A stretch of 64,000 bases of DNA from a virus: positions 1-64,000 of the IMG/VR virus record IMGVR_UViG_3300031703_000003, one strand, 5' to 3'. Shown here piece by piece: positions 44,086-52,500 of this stretch; the first letter of the stretch is position 1; every line of letters starts with the position of its first letter. Position numbers and translations under genes: made by a program. The notes under the pieces were generated by a model. The model was not told where the DNA came from. It saw nothing but the letters and a program-made list of their open reading frames with translations, and searched no databases.

Positions 44086-45108
44086 ATGTTATTTGAAAAA
44101 GCAGTAGTTTTTACAGATCTGCACATGGGTAATAAGAACAATTCACGTTTACACAACCAGGACTGTGAAGATTTTATTATATGGATGATTGAGCAAGCAC
44201 ACGAACGTGGTGTTAAGAAATGTATATTCATGGGCGATTGGCATCACCATCGTGCAACAATTAACGTTAGTACACTTAACTATACTGTAAGTAATTTACG
44301 TAGATTAAATGATTCGTTTGATGAAGTCATTATGATTATGGGAAATCACGATTTATATTATCGTGAGAAACGTGAGATACATAGTATGCCCATGGCTACT
44401 GAATTTCCTAACATACGTATTGTAAACGAAGAGATTTATCAAGAAGGCGACTGTGCGTTTGTGCCGTGGTTAGTTGATGATGAATGGAAGAAAGTTCGTG
44501 AAGTAGAATGCAAATTTATGTTTGGACACTTTGAACTCCCAAGCTTTTACATGAACGCACTTGTTCAAATGCCAGACCATGGTGGACTAAAAGCAGAAGA
44601 CTTAAACAAACCACAGAAAGTGTTTAGTGGACATTTTCATAAGCGTCAAGAACGTGGTAATGTAATTTACCCAGGTAACTGTTTCCCTCATAACTTTAGT
44701 GATGCATGGGATGACGAACGTGGTTGTATGTTCCTTGACTGGAGCGGTGATATTGAATACGCAGCTTGGCCCGAGGCACCTAAATACAGAACTGTTCCTC
44801 TTAGTAAGTTAATAGATGATCCAGGTGCATATTTGTCTGATAAGACGTATTGCAGAATTGCATTAGACGTTGGTATTACATATGAAGAAGCAAACTTCAT
44901 TAAAGAGACATTTGCAAAGCAATATGACTTGCGTGAAATTAGTTTAATACCAAGCAAGAAAGAAGAACACACAAGTGATTGGAACAAAGGTGTTGATATT
45001 GAAGTAGAAAGTGTTGATACAATTGTATTAACACAATTAGATTCAGTACAAAGCGACACTATAAAGAAACAAATGTTAATTGACATTTACAATGGATTGA
45101 GCTACTAA
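44086..45108 (+). CDS. 47: Recombination endonuclease subunit gp47 (Mre11-like)
   Basis: A 340-residue calcineurin-like phosphoesterase and partner of gp46 (T4 gp47: 339). Metal-binding blocks in order: FTDLHMGNKN, GDWHHHRATI, MGNHDLYY, GHFELPSF and FSGHFHKRQE. The complex resects DNA ends in recombination-dependent replication and helps degrade host DNA. AAAGG stands before the start, 14 bases after gp55. It is directly followed by gp46 with no gap. Confidence 0.92.
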   Translation: MLFEKAVVFTDLHMGNKNNSRLHNQDCEDFIIWMIEQAHERGVKKCIFMGDWHHHRATINVSTLNYTVSNLRRLNDSFDEVIMIMGNHDLYYREKREIHSMPMATEFPNIRIVNEEIYQEGDCAFVPWLVDDEWKKVREVECKFMFGHFELPSFYMNALVQMPDHGGLKAEDLNKPQKVFSGHFHKRQERGNVIYPGNCFPHNFSDAWDDERGCMFLDWSGDIEYAAWPEAPKYRTVPLSKLIDDPGAYLSDKTYCRIALDVGITYEEANFIKETFAKQYDLREISLIPSKKEEHTSDWNKGVDIEVESVDTIVLTQLDSVQSDTIKKQMLIDIYNGLSY

Positions 45109-46884
45109 ATGCTAAAGATTAAAAATATAACCGTACGTAACTTCATGAGTGTTGGCAATGTGACACAGGCTGTGCATTTTGACAACGCTGGGTTAACACT
45201 AGTGTTAGGCAATAACATGGACCTTGGCGGTGATGGTTCTCGTAACGGAACAGGCAAAACAACTATCGTTAACGCATTAAGTTATGCAATGTACGGCGCA
45301 GCATTGTACAATATTAAAAAGGATAACTTAGTAAACAAAACAAACAACAAGGGCATGCTTGTAACATGTGACTTCGAAATGAATGGAATTGACTATCGTA
45401 TTGAGCGTGGTCGTAAAGCCAACGTATTTAAATTCCTTGTTAATAACGTAGATGATAATGCTGAGATTACAGATGAAATGCAAGGCGAAGGACGTGAGAG
45501 TCAGCGTGTAATTGAGCGTGTGCTTGGCATGAGTCACACAATGTTTAAACACATTGTTGCATTGAATACATACACAGAACCGTTTCTCAGTATGCGAGCA
45601 AATGATCAGCGCGAGTTAATTGAACAGCTCCTTGGTATTACAAAGCTAAGTGAAAAGGCTGACGTACTTAAAGAACTTGTTAGGACTAGCAAAGATAAAA
45701 TACAACACGAAACATATCGTATTCGCGCGTCCGAGGAAGCAAACGAACACATAGGTAGTACTATCAAAGACCTAGAACGCAGACGTAGCATTTGGGAACA
45801 GAAGCGTACTAAAGATATGCAAAACTTTAAAACCGACTTGTTAAATCTACAACACATTAACGTTGATGATGAACTAGAAGCACACGCAAAGTTTGAAATA
45901 TTTCAAAGTAAAAAAACACAAATAGATACTTTAACTGCGGAAATAGCAAGGCTAACTACTAGTAACGAGCGCGAACAGAAACGGTTAGACAAGGCACAAA
46001 ACGACCTTAATGCTACGTTGGAACACACATGCTATGCGTGTGGACAAGACTTACATGACGAACAGCATGAGAAGATTGTTGCAGAGAAAAATGAAATACT
46101 AACTGAAAGTAAAGAACATGTTACTGAATATGTTACTAAAATAGAAGAGTATACCATTGCATTAAATGAAATTGGTCCACTTGACATTGCACCTAATATG
46201 CACTATAATAGTATAAAGGAAGCATACGAACACCAGAACAAATTAAGTGCTACTAGTGCAAACATTGATCGTGCCGTAGATGACATAAATCCATACGATG
46301 ATCAAATAATTACATTAAAAAGCACTGGTCTGCAGGTTGTTGACTGGAGTGAGGTAAATAGACTAAACGAACTAAGAGAACATCAGGAGTTTTTATTGAA
46401 ACTACTTACAAACAAAGACAGCTTTGTACGTAAGAAAATCATTGAACAAAACTTACAGTTCCTTAACACACGGCTAGAATATTACATTACACGATTAGGC
46501 CTTCCACATGAAGTACAGTTCCAAAGTGACTTAACTATTACTATTACACAGTTAGGACAGGACTTGGACTTCGACAACTTGTCAAGAGGCGAGCGTAACA
46601 GATTAATACTTGGACTAAGCTGGAGTTTTCGTGATGTGTTTGAAAGTATGAACCATCCTATAAACTTGGTTTGTATCGACGAACTAGTAGACAGCGGCAT
46701 GGACACTATTGGTGTCGAGAGTGCATTAGGCGTTCTGAAGAAAATGGAACGTGAACGTCATAAGAACATTTTACTTATTAGTCACAGAGATGAGCTAGTA
46801 GGCAGAGTAGACAATGTATTACAAGTTACAAAAGAGAATGGCTTCACTACATTTAATGTAGAATTGGAAGTCATTGACGCATAG
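45109..46884 (+). CDS. 46: Recombination endonuclease subunit gp46 (Rad50-like ATPase)
   Basis: A 591-residue SMC/Rad50-type ATPase (T4 gp46: 560). It has Walker A in GDGSRNGTGKTTIV near residue 41, a Q-loop region, a coiled-coil arm broken by a zinc hook CYACGQ near residue 307, the ABC signature LSRGERNRL near 490 and Walker B LVCIDELVDSG near 525. It uses ATP to control the gp47 nuclease. Start is adjacent to the gp47 stop, typical of their coupled translation. Confidence 0.93.
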   Translation: MLKIKNITVRNFMSVGNVTQAVHFDNAGLTLVLGNNMDLGGDGSRNGTGKTTIVNALSYAMYGAALYNIKKDNLVNKTNNKGMLVTCDFEMNGIDYRIERGRKANVFKFLVNNVDDNAEITDEMQGEGRESQRVIERVLGMSHTMFKHIVALNTYTEPFLSMRANDQRELIEQLLGITKLSEKADVLKELVRTSKDKIQHETYRIRASEEANEHIGSTIKDLERRRSIWEQKRTKDMQNFKTDLLNLQHINVDDELEAHAKFEIFQSKKTQIDTLTAEIARLTTSNEREQKRLDKAQNDLNATLEHTCYACGQDLHDEQHEKIVAEKNEILTESKEHVTEYVTKIEEYTIALNEIGPLDIAPNMHYNSIKEAYEHQNKLSATSANIDRAVDDINPYDDQIITLKSTGLQVVDWSEVNRLNELREHQEFLLKLLTNKDSFVRKKIIEQNLQFLNTRLEYYITRLGLPHEVQFQSDLTITITQLGQDLDFDNLSRGERNRLILGLSWSFRDVFESMNHPINLVCIDELVDSGMDTIGVESALGVLKKMERERHKNILLISHRDELVGRVDNVLQVTKENGFTTFNVELEVIDA

Positions 46885-46895
46885 AAGAATATAAT

Positions 46896-47348
46896 TTGAG
46901 CAGTGAAAGCAAAACTAGCAACTGGACTTATAACAATGTAGCAGTTGATGAACTGCCGGTAGATGTTGAAGGGTTTGTATATTTAATTACAAACCTTACT
47001 AACAACCGTAAGTATATAGGTAAGAAGTTAGCAAGGTTTAAAACAACTAAGCCTCCTCTTAAAGGAAGAAAGAATAAGAGACGAGGCACAAAGGAAAGTG
47101 ATTGGAGGACCTATTGGGGTTCTTCAGATCATTTGAATGCAGATTTATTAATGTTAGGTGAAGAAAGCTTCACTAGAGAAATTATACATTACTGTCCTAG
47201 CAGAGGAGTATTAAGTTACTTAGAAGCAAAAGAACAGTTTGATCGTAAAGTTTTAGAATCAGATGATTACTACAACGGTATTATTAATGTGAGAGTTGGA
47301 AGTTCTAAGATTCTCACAGAGCATTTAAGAAAGGTCGACAAGCTATAG
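46896..47348 (+). CDS. GIY-YIG nuclease-like protein
   Basis: A 150-residue protein with GFVYLITNLTNNRKYIGKKL, the GIY-YIG pattern, and a YWGSSDHL block; EAKEQFDRKVLE may supply the metal-binding Glu. Members are UvrC-like or Seg-type endonucleases. It starts with TTG at 46896, preceded by AGAAG, and is 11 bases after gp46, so is probably expressed with it. It might be a repair nuclease or a free-standing mobile nuclease. Confidence 0.75.
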   Translation: MSSESKTSNWTYNNVAVDELPVDVEGFVYLITNLTNNRKYIGKKLARFKTTKPPLKGRKNKRRGTKESDWRTYWGSSDHLNADLLMLGEESFTREIIHYCPSRGVLSYLEAKEQFDRKVLESDDYYNGIINVRVGSSKILTEHLRKVDKL

Positions 47349-47377
47349 CATTTATGTTATGCTGCTAACAAGAAATA

Positions 47378-47439
47378 CACAGACACCAAGTCAATTCAAG
47401 CACAGACACCAAGTCAATTCAAGCACAGACACCAAGTCA
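47378..47439 (+). repeat. Tandem 23-base repeats, 2.7 copies
   Basis: Units at 47378-47400, 47401-47423 and 47424-47439 (partial) start CACAGACACCAAGTCA; the first two are identical over 23 bases. A second small repeat (ACATTTCTAAT, twice, 47460-47481) follows. No spacer variation is seen, so it is not a CRISPR. It stands between gp46's transcript end and the probable RNA gene. Confidence 0.85.
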
Positions 47440-47484
47440 CGCTAATACAAACACAAAATACATTTCTAATACATTTCTAATAAA

Positions 47485-47737
47485 GGCACCACATGGCTCT
47501 GTTTGGTCGGGTTTCTCGACTACACCTTGAGGTTACGTGCTAATTCACGTGATCGGATACTGGTGTGCCCTTGGTCAATGCGCTGGTCTGACCAACCAAA
47601 ATGAGTAAGCTCTCCTGACAATTTGGAACTTACGAGTAGCCTTTAGTCGTCGTTATGGCAATAGGTGTTCTTGCGCTGATAAGCAGTAAGTAAAGAGGTA
47701 CCGCACAACCGCCTCTTCCGTGTGCTAATACGGTTTT
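47485..47737 (+). ncRNA. Probable structured non-coding RNA of unknown class
   Basis: This non-coding stretch has a high density of hairpins: TGGTCG/CGACTA (47504-47522), ACGTG/CACGT (47535-47550), TTGGTC/GACCAA (47571-47595), GTAAG/CTTAC (47605-47633), AAGAGG/CCTCTT (47693-47717) and CCGTG/TACGG (47718-47733), the last followed by TTTT as a terminator would be. GGCA at 47485 can close the 5' branches with TGCC at 47566. CGACTA can also pair with TAGTCG at 47644-47649, an alternative fold. Base composition is richer in G and C than the surrounding gaps. It does not show the conserved signatures of tRNA, tmRNA, RNase P or 6S that I know. Confidence 0.55.
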
Positions 47738-47860
47738 ACTATAACGAGTGGGTAACTTTGATGGGAAATGTTCTGACATTTTTATTGAAATTATTTTGCA
47801 TTTGGCTTTATAAAGCTAAGTGTGAATAACAAATCAAGGAAATAGTAACTAATATATAAT

Positions 47861-47868
47861 CATAAATA
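47861..47868 (+). promoter_or_regulatory. Possible late promoter (CATAAATA) before the gene at 48006
   Basis: CATAAATATAATTACTATG lies 138 bases before the ATG at 48006. It matches the core of the other late boxes. The leader it would make contains two stable hairpins. Between 47738 and 47860 no gene is seen, only AT-rich sequence with a GCTTTATAAAGC palindrome at 47804-47815. Confidence 0.4.
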
Positions 47869-47934
47869 TAATTACTATGTTGTATATCACTATTAGTTAA
47901 TCTTAAGTATAAGAGTTCTAAAAATAACATTGAA

Positions 47935-47978
47935 GTAATGCTTTAGCATTACGAAGATGATGATGTCGTAAGACATCG
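47935..47978 (+). other. Two adjacent leader hairpins with 4-base loops
   Basis: GTAATGC-TTTA-GCATTAC (47935-47952, 7 bp) and TGATGTC-GTAA-GACATCG (47961-47978, 6 bp plus a T-G pair) in the leader of 48006-48461. The second loop, GTAA, is of the GNRA type. They could protect the 5' end or bind a regulator. Confidence 0.55.
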
Positions 47979-48005
47979 ATATACTAAACAATATATAATC
48001 TTAAT

Positions 48006-48461
48006 ATGAAATGGACAGCTATGACTTTTGAAGAGTTCTGTATAAAATTTGTCGAGTGGACTATAAGAGATGTAGAAGCAAAAAAACTTGATGGCTTTGC
48101 TGTATGTCCATTTGCCCGTAAGGCTAGAATAACTAATGCAATTCAGTTTATGGATTGCAGAGATAATAACTTAGATAGTTATAGAGCATTTGATAGAACT
48201 AAATTTGAAATTGGCATTGCGTGGGTAGATGGTAATAATATAGTAGATGTACAGACTGTACTTGACGTCTTGTCAAGCGAACATCCAGAACTACTATACT
48301 TTACTAGTACACCAGAATCTGGGCATTTTGTTCAAAACTTTACTAATTGTGTGTTTATACAATCACGAGAGGACATAATGGAAAAGAGAGCAGTAATGCA
48401 AAAGACCAGCTATTACGACAGCTGGCCTAAAGCTTACTTAGATAGTATTACTTCCGTGTAA
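48006..48461 (+). CDS. Unknown protein with CPFA motif
   Basis: A 151-residue protein with FAVCPFARKARITNAIQFMD and a second conserved-looking half LLYFTSTPESGHFVQNFTNC. The CPFA block recalls the DUF1415 type of bacterial proteins, but I would not assign the family firmly. No membrane segment. Two starts are possible, ATG 48006 and ATG 48021; the latter has GGACAGCT before it. It stands alone after the RNA region and converges on the gp26 frameshift product. Confidence 0.65.
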   Translation: MKWTAMTFEEFCIKFVEWTIRDVEAKKLDGFAVCPFARKARITNAIQFMDCRDNNLDSYRAFDRTKFEIGIAWVDGNNIVDVQTVLDVLSSEHPELLYFTSTPESGHFVQNFTNCVFIQSREDIMEKRAVMQKTSYYDSWPKAYLDSITSV

Positions 48462-48478
48462 CACATTATCGTGTTTTA
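48460..48478 (+). terminator. Weak terminator-like hairpin
   Basis: AACAC (48460-48464) and GTGTT (48471-48475) with a 6-base loop are followed by TTTAG. It begins on the stop codon of the plus-strand gene, between convergent genes. The stem is short. Confidence 0.3.
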
Positions 48479-48696
48479 GCTGCTTTTGCAGCCGCGTTAG
48501 ATTCTTCTTTGTTTTTGTTTAATCGTTCTACAAATAATGCCAACGCATCAACAGGCATTGTCATTATTTCATTGTATGAAACTAAACCTCCCGATTTGAT
48601 AACTAAATCAAAATAGCTAGACTCTGTTGCTTTTAAGTCATTGTTGTAACGTTCAACAATTTCATATATTTCACTGGGTTGTCGAGACGCTATCAA
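48466..48696 (-). CDS. Downstream half of a probable -1 frameshift product of gp26 (tail-assembly chaperone-like)
   Basis: This 76-residue frame has no ATG start near its beginning; the first possible start is a TTG (48696) inside the gp26 stop region and without a ribosome binding site. It lies in the -1 frame of gp26 and is open across the slippery site, so it is best read as an extension of gp26. It is helical and charged: PSEIYEIVERYNNDLKATES, MPVDALALFVERLNKNKEE, and Ala/Lys-rich end. Position relative to gp26 and the tape-measure genes fits the T4 gp51 or the T part of lambda GT. Independent translation is possible but less likely. Confidence 0.6.
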   Translation of the reverse strand: MIASRQPSEIYEIVERYNNDLKATESSYFDLVIKSGGLVSYNEIMTMPVDALALFVERLNKNKEESNAAAKAAKTR

Positions 48697-48711
48697 CCCG
48701 CGAAAAAATTT
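48676..48711 (-). promoter_or_regulatory. Programmed -1 ribosomal frameshift signal
   Basis: Minus strand, gp26 frame: GCA AAT TTT TTC GCG GGT TGA. A_AAT_TTT (48711-48705) is a canonical X_XXY_YYZ heptamer; the overlapping T_TTT_TTC is a second one. Five bases on, GGGTTG (48699-48694) pairs with CAACCC (48681-48676), a perfect 6-base stem around a 12-base loop. The stop codon TGA of gp26 falls in this stem. The -1 frame is open on both sides. Confidence 0.75.
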
Positions 48712-49523
48712 GCAAGATCCAAGTCAATGGTAGTTTCCCACTCGTGTCCACAATCTTGGCATTTTGCGTTAAACGATGTATCAATTTGATTGTCGCTTAG
48801 ATCTTCTACGCATGTCTTAATTAAATCATAATCAGACTTTGTAATTGACTGTAACCATTCTAGTATAGTAGCATAGTCAACAGTTGCTTCTGACTCAGGC
48901 GCAGTAACACTAGTAATTGAGTTAGCAATCAACTTCACTGTAATGTCTGCAATTTCAATAAACGTTTCACCAAATCTACGTTGGCGTTCTTCGTCATCTA
49001 ATTCAGCGTCACTCAAGTTCTCAATTAACTTTTGTTGCTTAATACGCTGTAGTTGAAGCCTAGTGCGATCGTATAAGTTATACGGCTTGCACGAAAGGTT
49101 AAACCCGTTGTCAAAATTAACCTCGTTTGAGCTCTCATTTAATGTTACAGTACCTAGTAACGCATTGGTACTGATGCTTAATTGGTTCATGTGATCGCAT
49201 TTTGGACATTTTATATCAACATCAATTGCTTCACCGTAACTTGCTTGTCTAATAGCAATTAGTACAACCATTAGATCATTCACTGGCATTTCGTGTGGAT
49301 CTCCGATACCTGGCGCACAACTTTTAATTAAACTAAAAGTAGCTTCACCGTTGAACAATGCATCTGGTGTCTTAGATACAAGTTCATCTCTTGCTGTCAT
49401 ACTGTATACAGCAAGTTCACCGTCTACACTTAATGTTGGCTTTGTATTATAATACCTGCCGCCACTTGGCAGTGCAACATATAACGCAGGCTTTCTATAT
49501 GCCTGAATAAGAGGATTTGTCAT
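48693..49523 (-). CDS. 26: gp26-like baseplate hub/tail assembly protein
   Basis: A 276-residue homologue of the T4 gp26 family (T4 base plate protein family). It has VALPSGGRYYN near the N-terminus, FSLIKSCAPGIGDPHEMPVND, and two zinc-type pairs, CPKCDHM near residue 108 and CQDCGHEWE near 257, and ends in ANFFAG. The start ATG 49523 has GGAG 10 bases upstream; an ATG at 49535 would leave no site. A late promoter (49558-49565) gives a leader of about 30 bases. At its end is a strong -1 frameshift signal that would make a 352-residue fusion. Confidence 0.75.
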   Translation of the reverse strand: MTNPLIQAYRKPALYVALPSGGRYYNTKPTLSVDGELAVYSMTARDELVSKTPDALFNGEATFSLIKSCAPGIGDPHEMPVNDLMVVLIAIRQASYGEAIDVDIKCPKCDHMNQLSISTNALLGTVTLNESSNEVNFDNGFNLSCKPYNLYDRTRLQLQRIKQQKLIENLSDAELDDEERQRRFGETFIEIADITVKLIANSITSVTAPESEATVDYATILEWLQSITKSDYDLIKTCVEDLSDNQIDTSFNAKCQDCGHEWETTIDLDLANFFAG

Positions 49524-49532
49524 TTTTTTCTC

Positions 49533-49540
49533 CATAAATA
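49533..49540 (+). promoter_or_regulatory. T4-late-type promoter (CATAAATA) of the tape-measure genes
   Basis: CATAAATACTGTAG lies 58 bases before the ATG at 49598, which has AAGGAAACC before it. It faces away from gp26 and lies inside the leader made from the opposite late box. Confidence 0.5.
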
Positions 49541-49557
49541 CTGTAGTAGTATAAGTG

Positions 49558-49565
49558 TATTTATC
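49558..49565 (-). promoter_or_regulatory. T4-late-type promoter (GATAAATA) of gp26
   Basis: Minus-strand GATAAATACACTTA, a 14-base match to the gp20 promoter at 55801-55814. It directs transcription into gp26 with GGAG and ATG 49523 downstream. Confidence 0.6.
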
Positions 49566-49597
49566 AAATTAAAATACCAGTTAATTGCAAGGAAACC

Positions 49598-52500
49598 ATG
49601 GATCAAGAACTAATACAGCAGGCAATACAGCAAATTCACGCACAATATCCGTGGGCCAGCGAAGATACAGTACAACGAATCGCACAATTGAGCAGAAGCA
49701 GCAGCATCAAGACTACTGCATTAGCTGTTGCAATACAGCAAGTAGCAGGCGCCGCTGATGCAAAGCAACTAGAAACCTACATAAAAAATGCAACACAAGA
49801 TTTAAATCGAAGTTTAGCAGATTCTAACAGAACAACTAATGCAATTGACAAGCACACACGTAACTTGGGCAGCAGTTTAATGTCCAAATCAAGCGGACTT
49901 GAAAATATGACCGAGCTTGCTTCGGCTGGATCAGAGGCAATGAACGCAGCTGCGCATGGATTAACAGACATGTTACCAGGAAGAGCAAAAGCATTTAAGT
50001 GGGCCGCTACGTCTACTACAGGAGCAGCAGTTGCTTTAACAGGCATTGCAGCAGTGTTTGCTAAACTAATTAGTAGCCAAGAAAAACAATTACGAGCAAT
50101 GATTGACTTAGGCGTTGTAATGGGAGACGTTGATAATTATACAGAAATGCGTGGACAAGCAGCCGCATTTGGTATGTCTCTTGGTGATTATCAAGCAATA
50201 TTACAACAGACAGGTGCAGTTATAACATCAACATCTGGAAGCATGATTGAAGGATCAGGTCGCATGTTTAGATTCTTAACTGATGATAACATGGTAAAAA
50301 GTGTTAAGAACTTTGGATACACACCAAAGGAAACCGCGGCATTGTTAGCAGATGAGACCGCGCAATTGTTTGCTTTAAACGAAATTAACACACTTGGAGC
50401 AGTAGAACAGAAAAAAGTAATTAATAGTTTCGAGGGCGCTAACCAAATGGGTTTATACTTAGCAGACACGCTTGGTGTTCAGCGTTCAGCTATGTTAGCA
50501 TCGAGGCAGCTACTGAGAGAAAATCAAGACTATCAGTTAGCATTTGTACAAAATACAAAATATTTAAACGAAACATTCGGTGATGGCGCTGCAGCAAGAA
50601 GCAGAGAAGGCGCAGATTTCCTAATGATGCTAGCGTCTGGCACAATGGGAGACACGTTTGCAGGACAACTAGCTGATGTAATAGCAGGCACTACTGCTGA
50701 TATACAGTTTGATCGTAGTGCAGTTAACAACATGCTTGATCCACAATTTACAGAAATGCTACAAGGACTTGGACCTAGTGTATTCCAAGGAGTAGTAAAA
50801 TTAATAGAAGACAATGCAATTGGTTCAATAAAAACTCCAGAAGATATGGCAACAAGATACACTGAAATACTTAAACTTATAAAAGGTTCATCTGCATTGT
50901 TAGGTACAAGCTCATTTGCAGATGATGTAAACATGGCTATTGCTACAGCAACAACAGTGCCTCTTGCGTTTCTAGAAGGAACTGCGGTTGAAATAAAAGC
51001 ACGACTCGAAGCCGCACAATCAAAAGTTGATGGCGCAGACGACAGTATAGAAATAGTAGGATCTGTGTCTAAGGCATTCATGCAAGGACTGCACACTGTA
51101 ACGCCAGGATTTAGTTCAATGGGAACTGTAATGACTGTTATGGAAAATTCAGTTGGCACTTTCACAGATTTCTGGTTAGATGTATTTGGATCAGGCAGCA
51201 GCAGTTCAATGACAGACGTCATGACAGACTTTCAACGAGATTCAGCAAACGCTTACCTAGCAGCCCCTGGTTTTAACGTCAATGATAATTTGCCTATTCG
51301 TACAAACACATCTGTTAGTGGAACACTGACAGTGGAACAAGCAACAACTAGTGTCAGTTCCATTACTGATATAGTAAATAAAGCACAACAAGAACATGAT
51401 TCTCTTGTGGATCAATTGAATAACTTCGAAGACGGCAGAGAAGTAGATCAAGTACAGGTAGAATTACTTAAACAAAATATAATAGATGCCAGAGCAAAGC
51501 TACAAACTATTAGGTTAGACGAATTTGCAAAATCTAAAAGCAGAGAAACATTAATAAAAGACTTAATGGAAACAGGCTATAACATACACAGCGATATTAG
51601 ATCAATTGCGTTAGAAAACAAACGTAACGACTTAGTTGACATTGAGGCTGCAATAGAAAAAGCAAAGATTGAAGGCGAAACAGCTACAGTTACCGCGCTA
51701 GAACAAGAAAGAACACAAGCACAAACTATAGTAAGCGATGCTATACTTAAAGTTACTGAACTAGAAAAGAAAGCAGAAGAAAATCAATTAGAACAAGATT
51801 CAGCAGCTGAAGCTGCAATATTAGCACAACAACGATTCAGAGATCAACACATTGCAATTGATATATTAAAAGAACAACTAACAGCCGCAAATGATCCAGA
51901 TAAGTCGGCGTATGTAGCATTGGAAAATGTGCTAATTGCAAATAATGTGCTCTTAACTCAAAAGCAAGCGGCATTAAATGATGCATTAGTAGTGCTCAAT
52001 CAGACTAAAAATCAAACACCTGCTACTGTAACAACTAGTAGTAATTTCGAAGCAGGCGCATCATTGCAAGGTGTAATGTTAGCTGAACTTACTAAACAAG
52101 GAATAACTGATCCAACAGCACAAGCTAATATACTAGCTATGATACAAGGTGAATCAGGTTGGCAAATGCAATCAGAACGCAGTTATAAAAACACAGACAA
52201 CGATAGAATTCGATCAGCAATGGGTAACAGAGTACAACATCTTAATGAGTTTCAGCTTACACAGTTAAAGCAAAACGACCGCGAGTTTTTTGATGTAGTA
52301 TACAGCAATATAGGCGGATATGATTACAGAGGACGAGGTTTTATTCAACTTACTGGTGAACAGAATTATAAATTAGTAGGTGAGATGATTGGTCAGGATT
52401 TACTTGGCAATCCAGATTTAATGAATACTCCGGAAATTGCCGCCCAGGCAAGTGCTGCATACTTTAATCTCCCATGGTGGCAAAAATATCAAGATAATCT

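Noticed and set aside
47378-47439. CRISPR array
   Set aside because: The repeats touch each other with no spacers and only 2.7 copies.
47483-47760. tRNA or tmRNA
   Set aside because: No acceptor stem with a T-loop GTTCRA pattern, no CCA end, and no tmRNA tag frame or conserved ends could be found.
50533-51222. Antisense frame of 229 residues opposite the first tape-measure gene
   Set aside because: Low-complexity composition typical of a shadow frame, no start signal, and the sense protein is continuous with clear domains.
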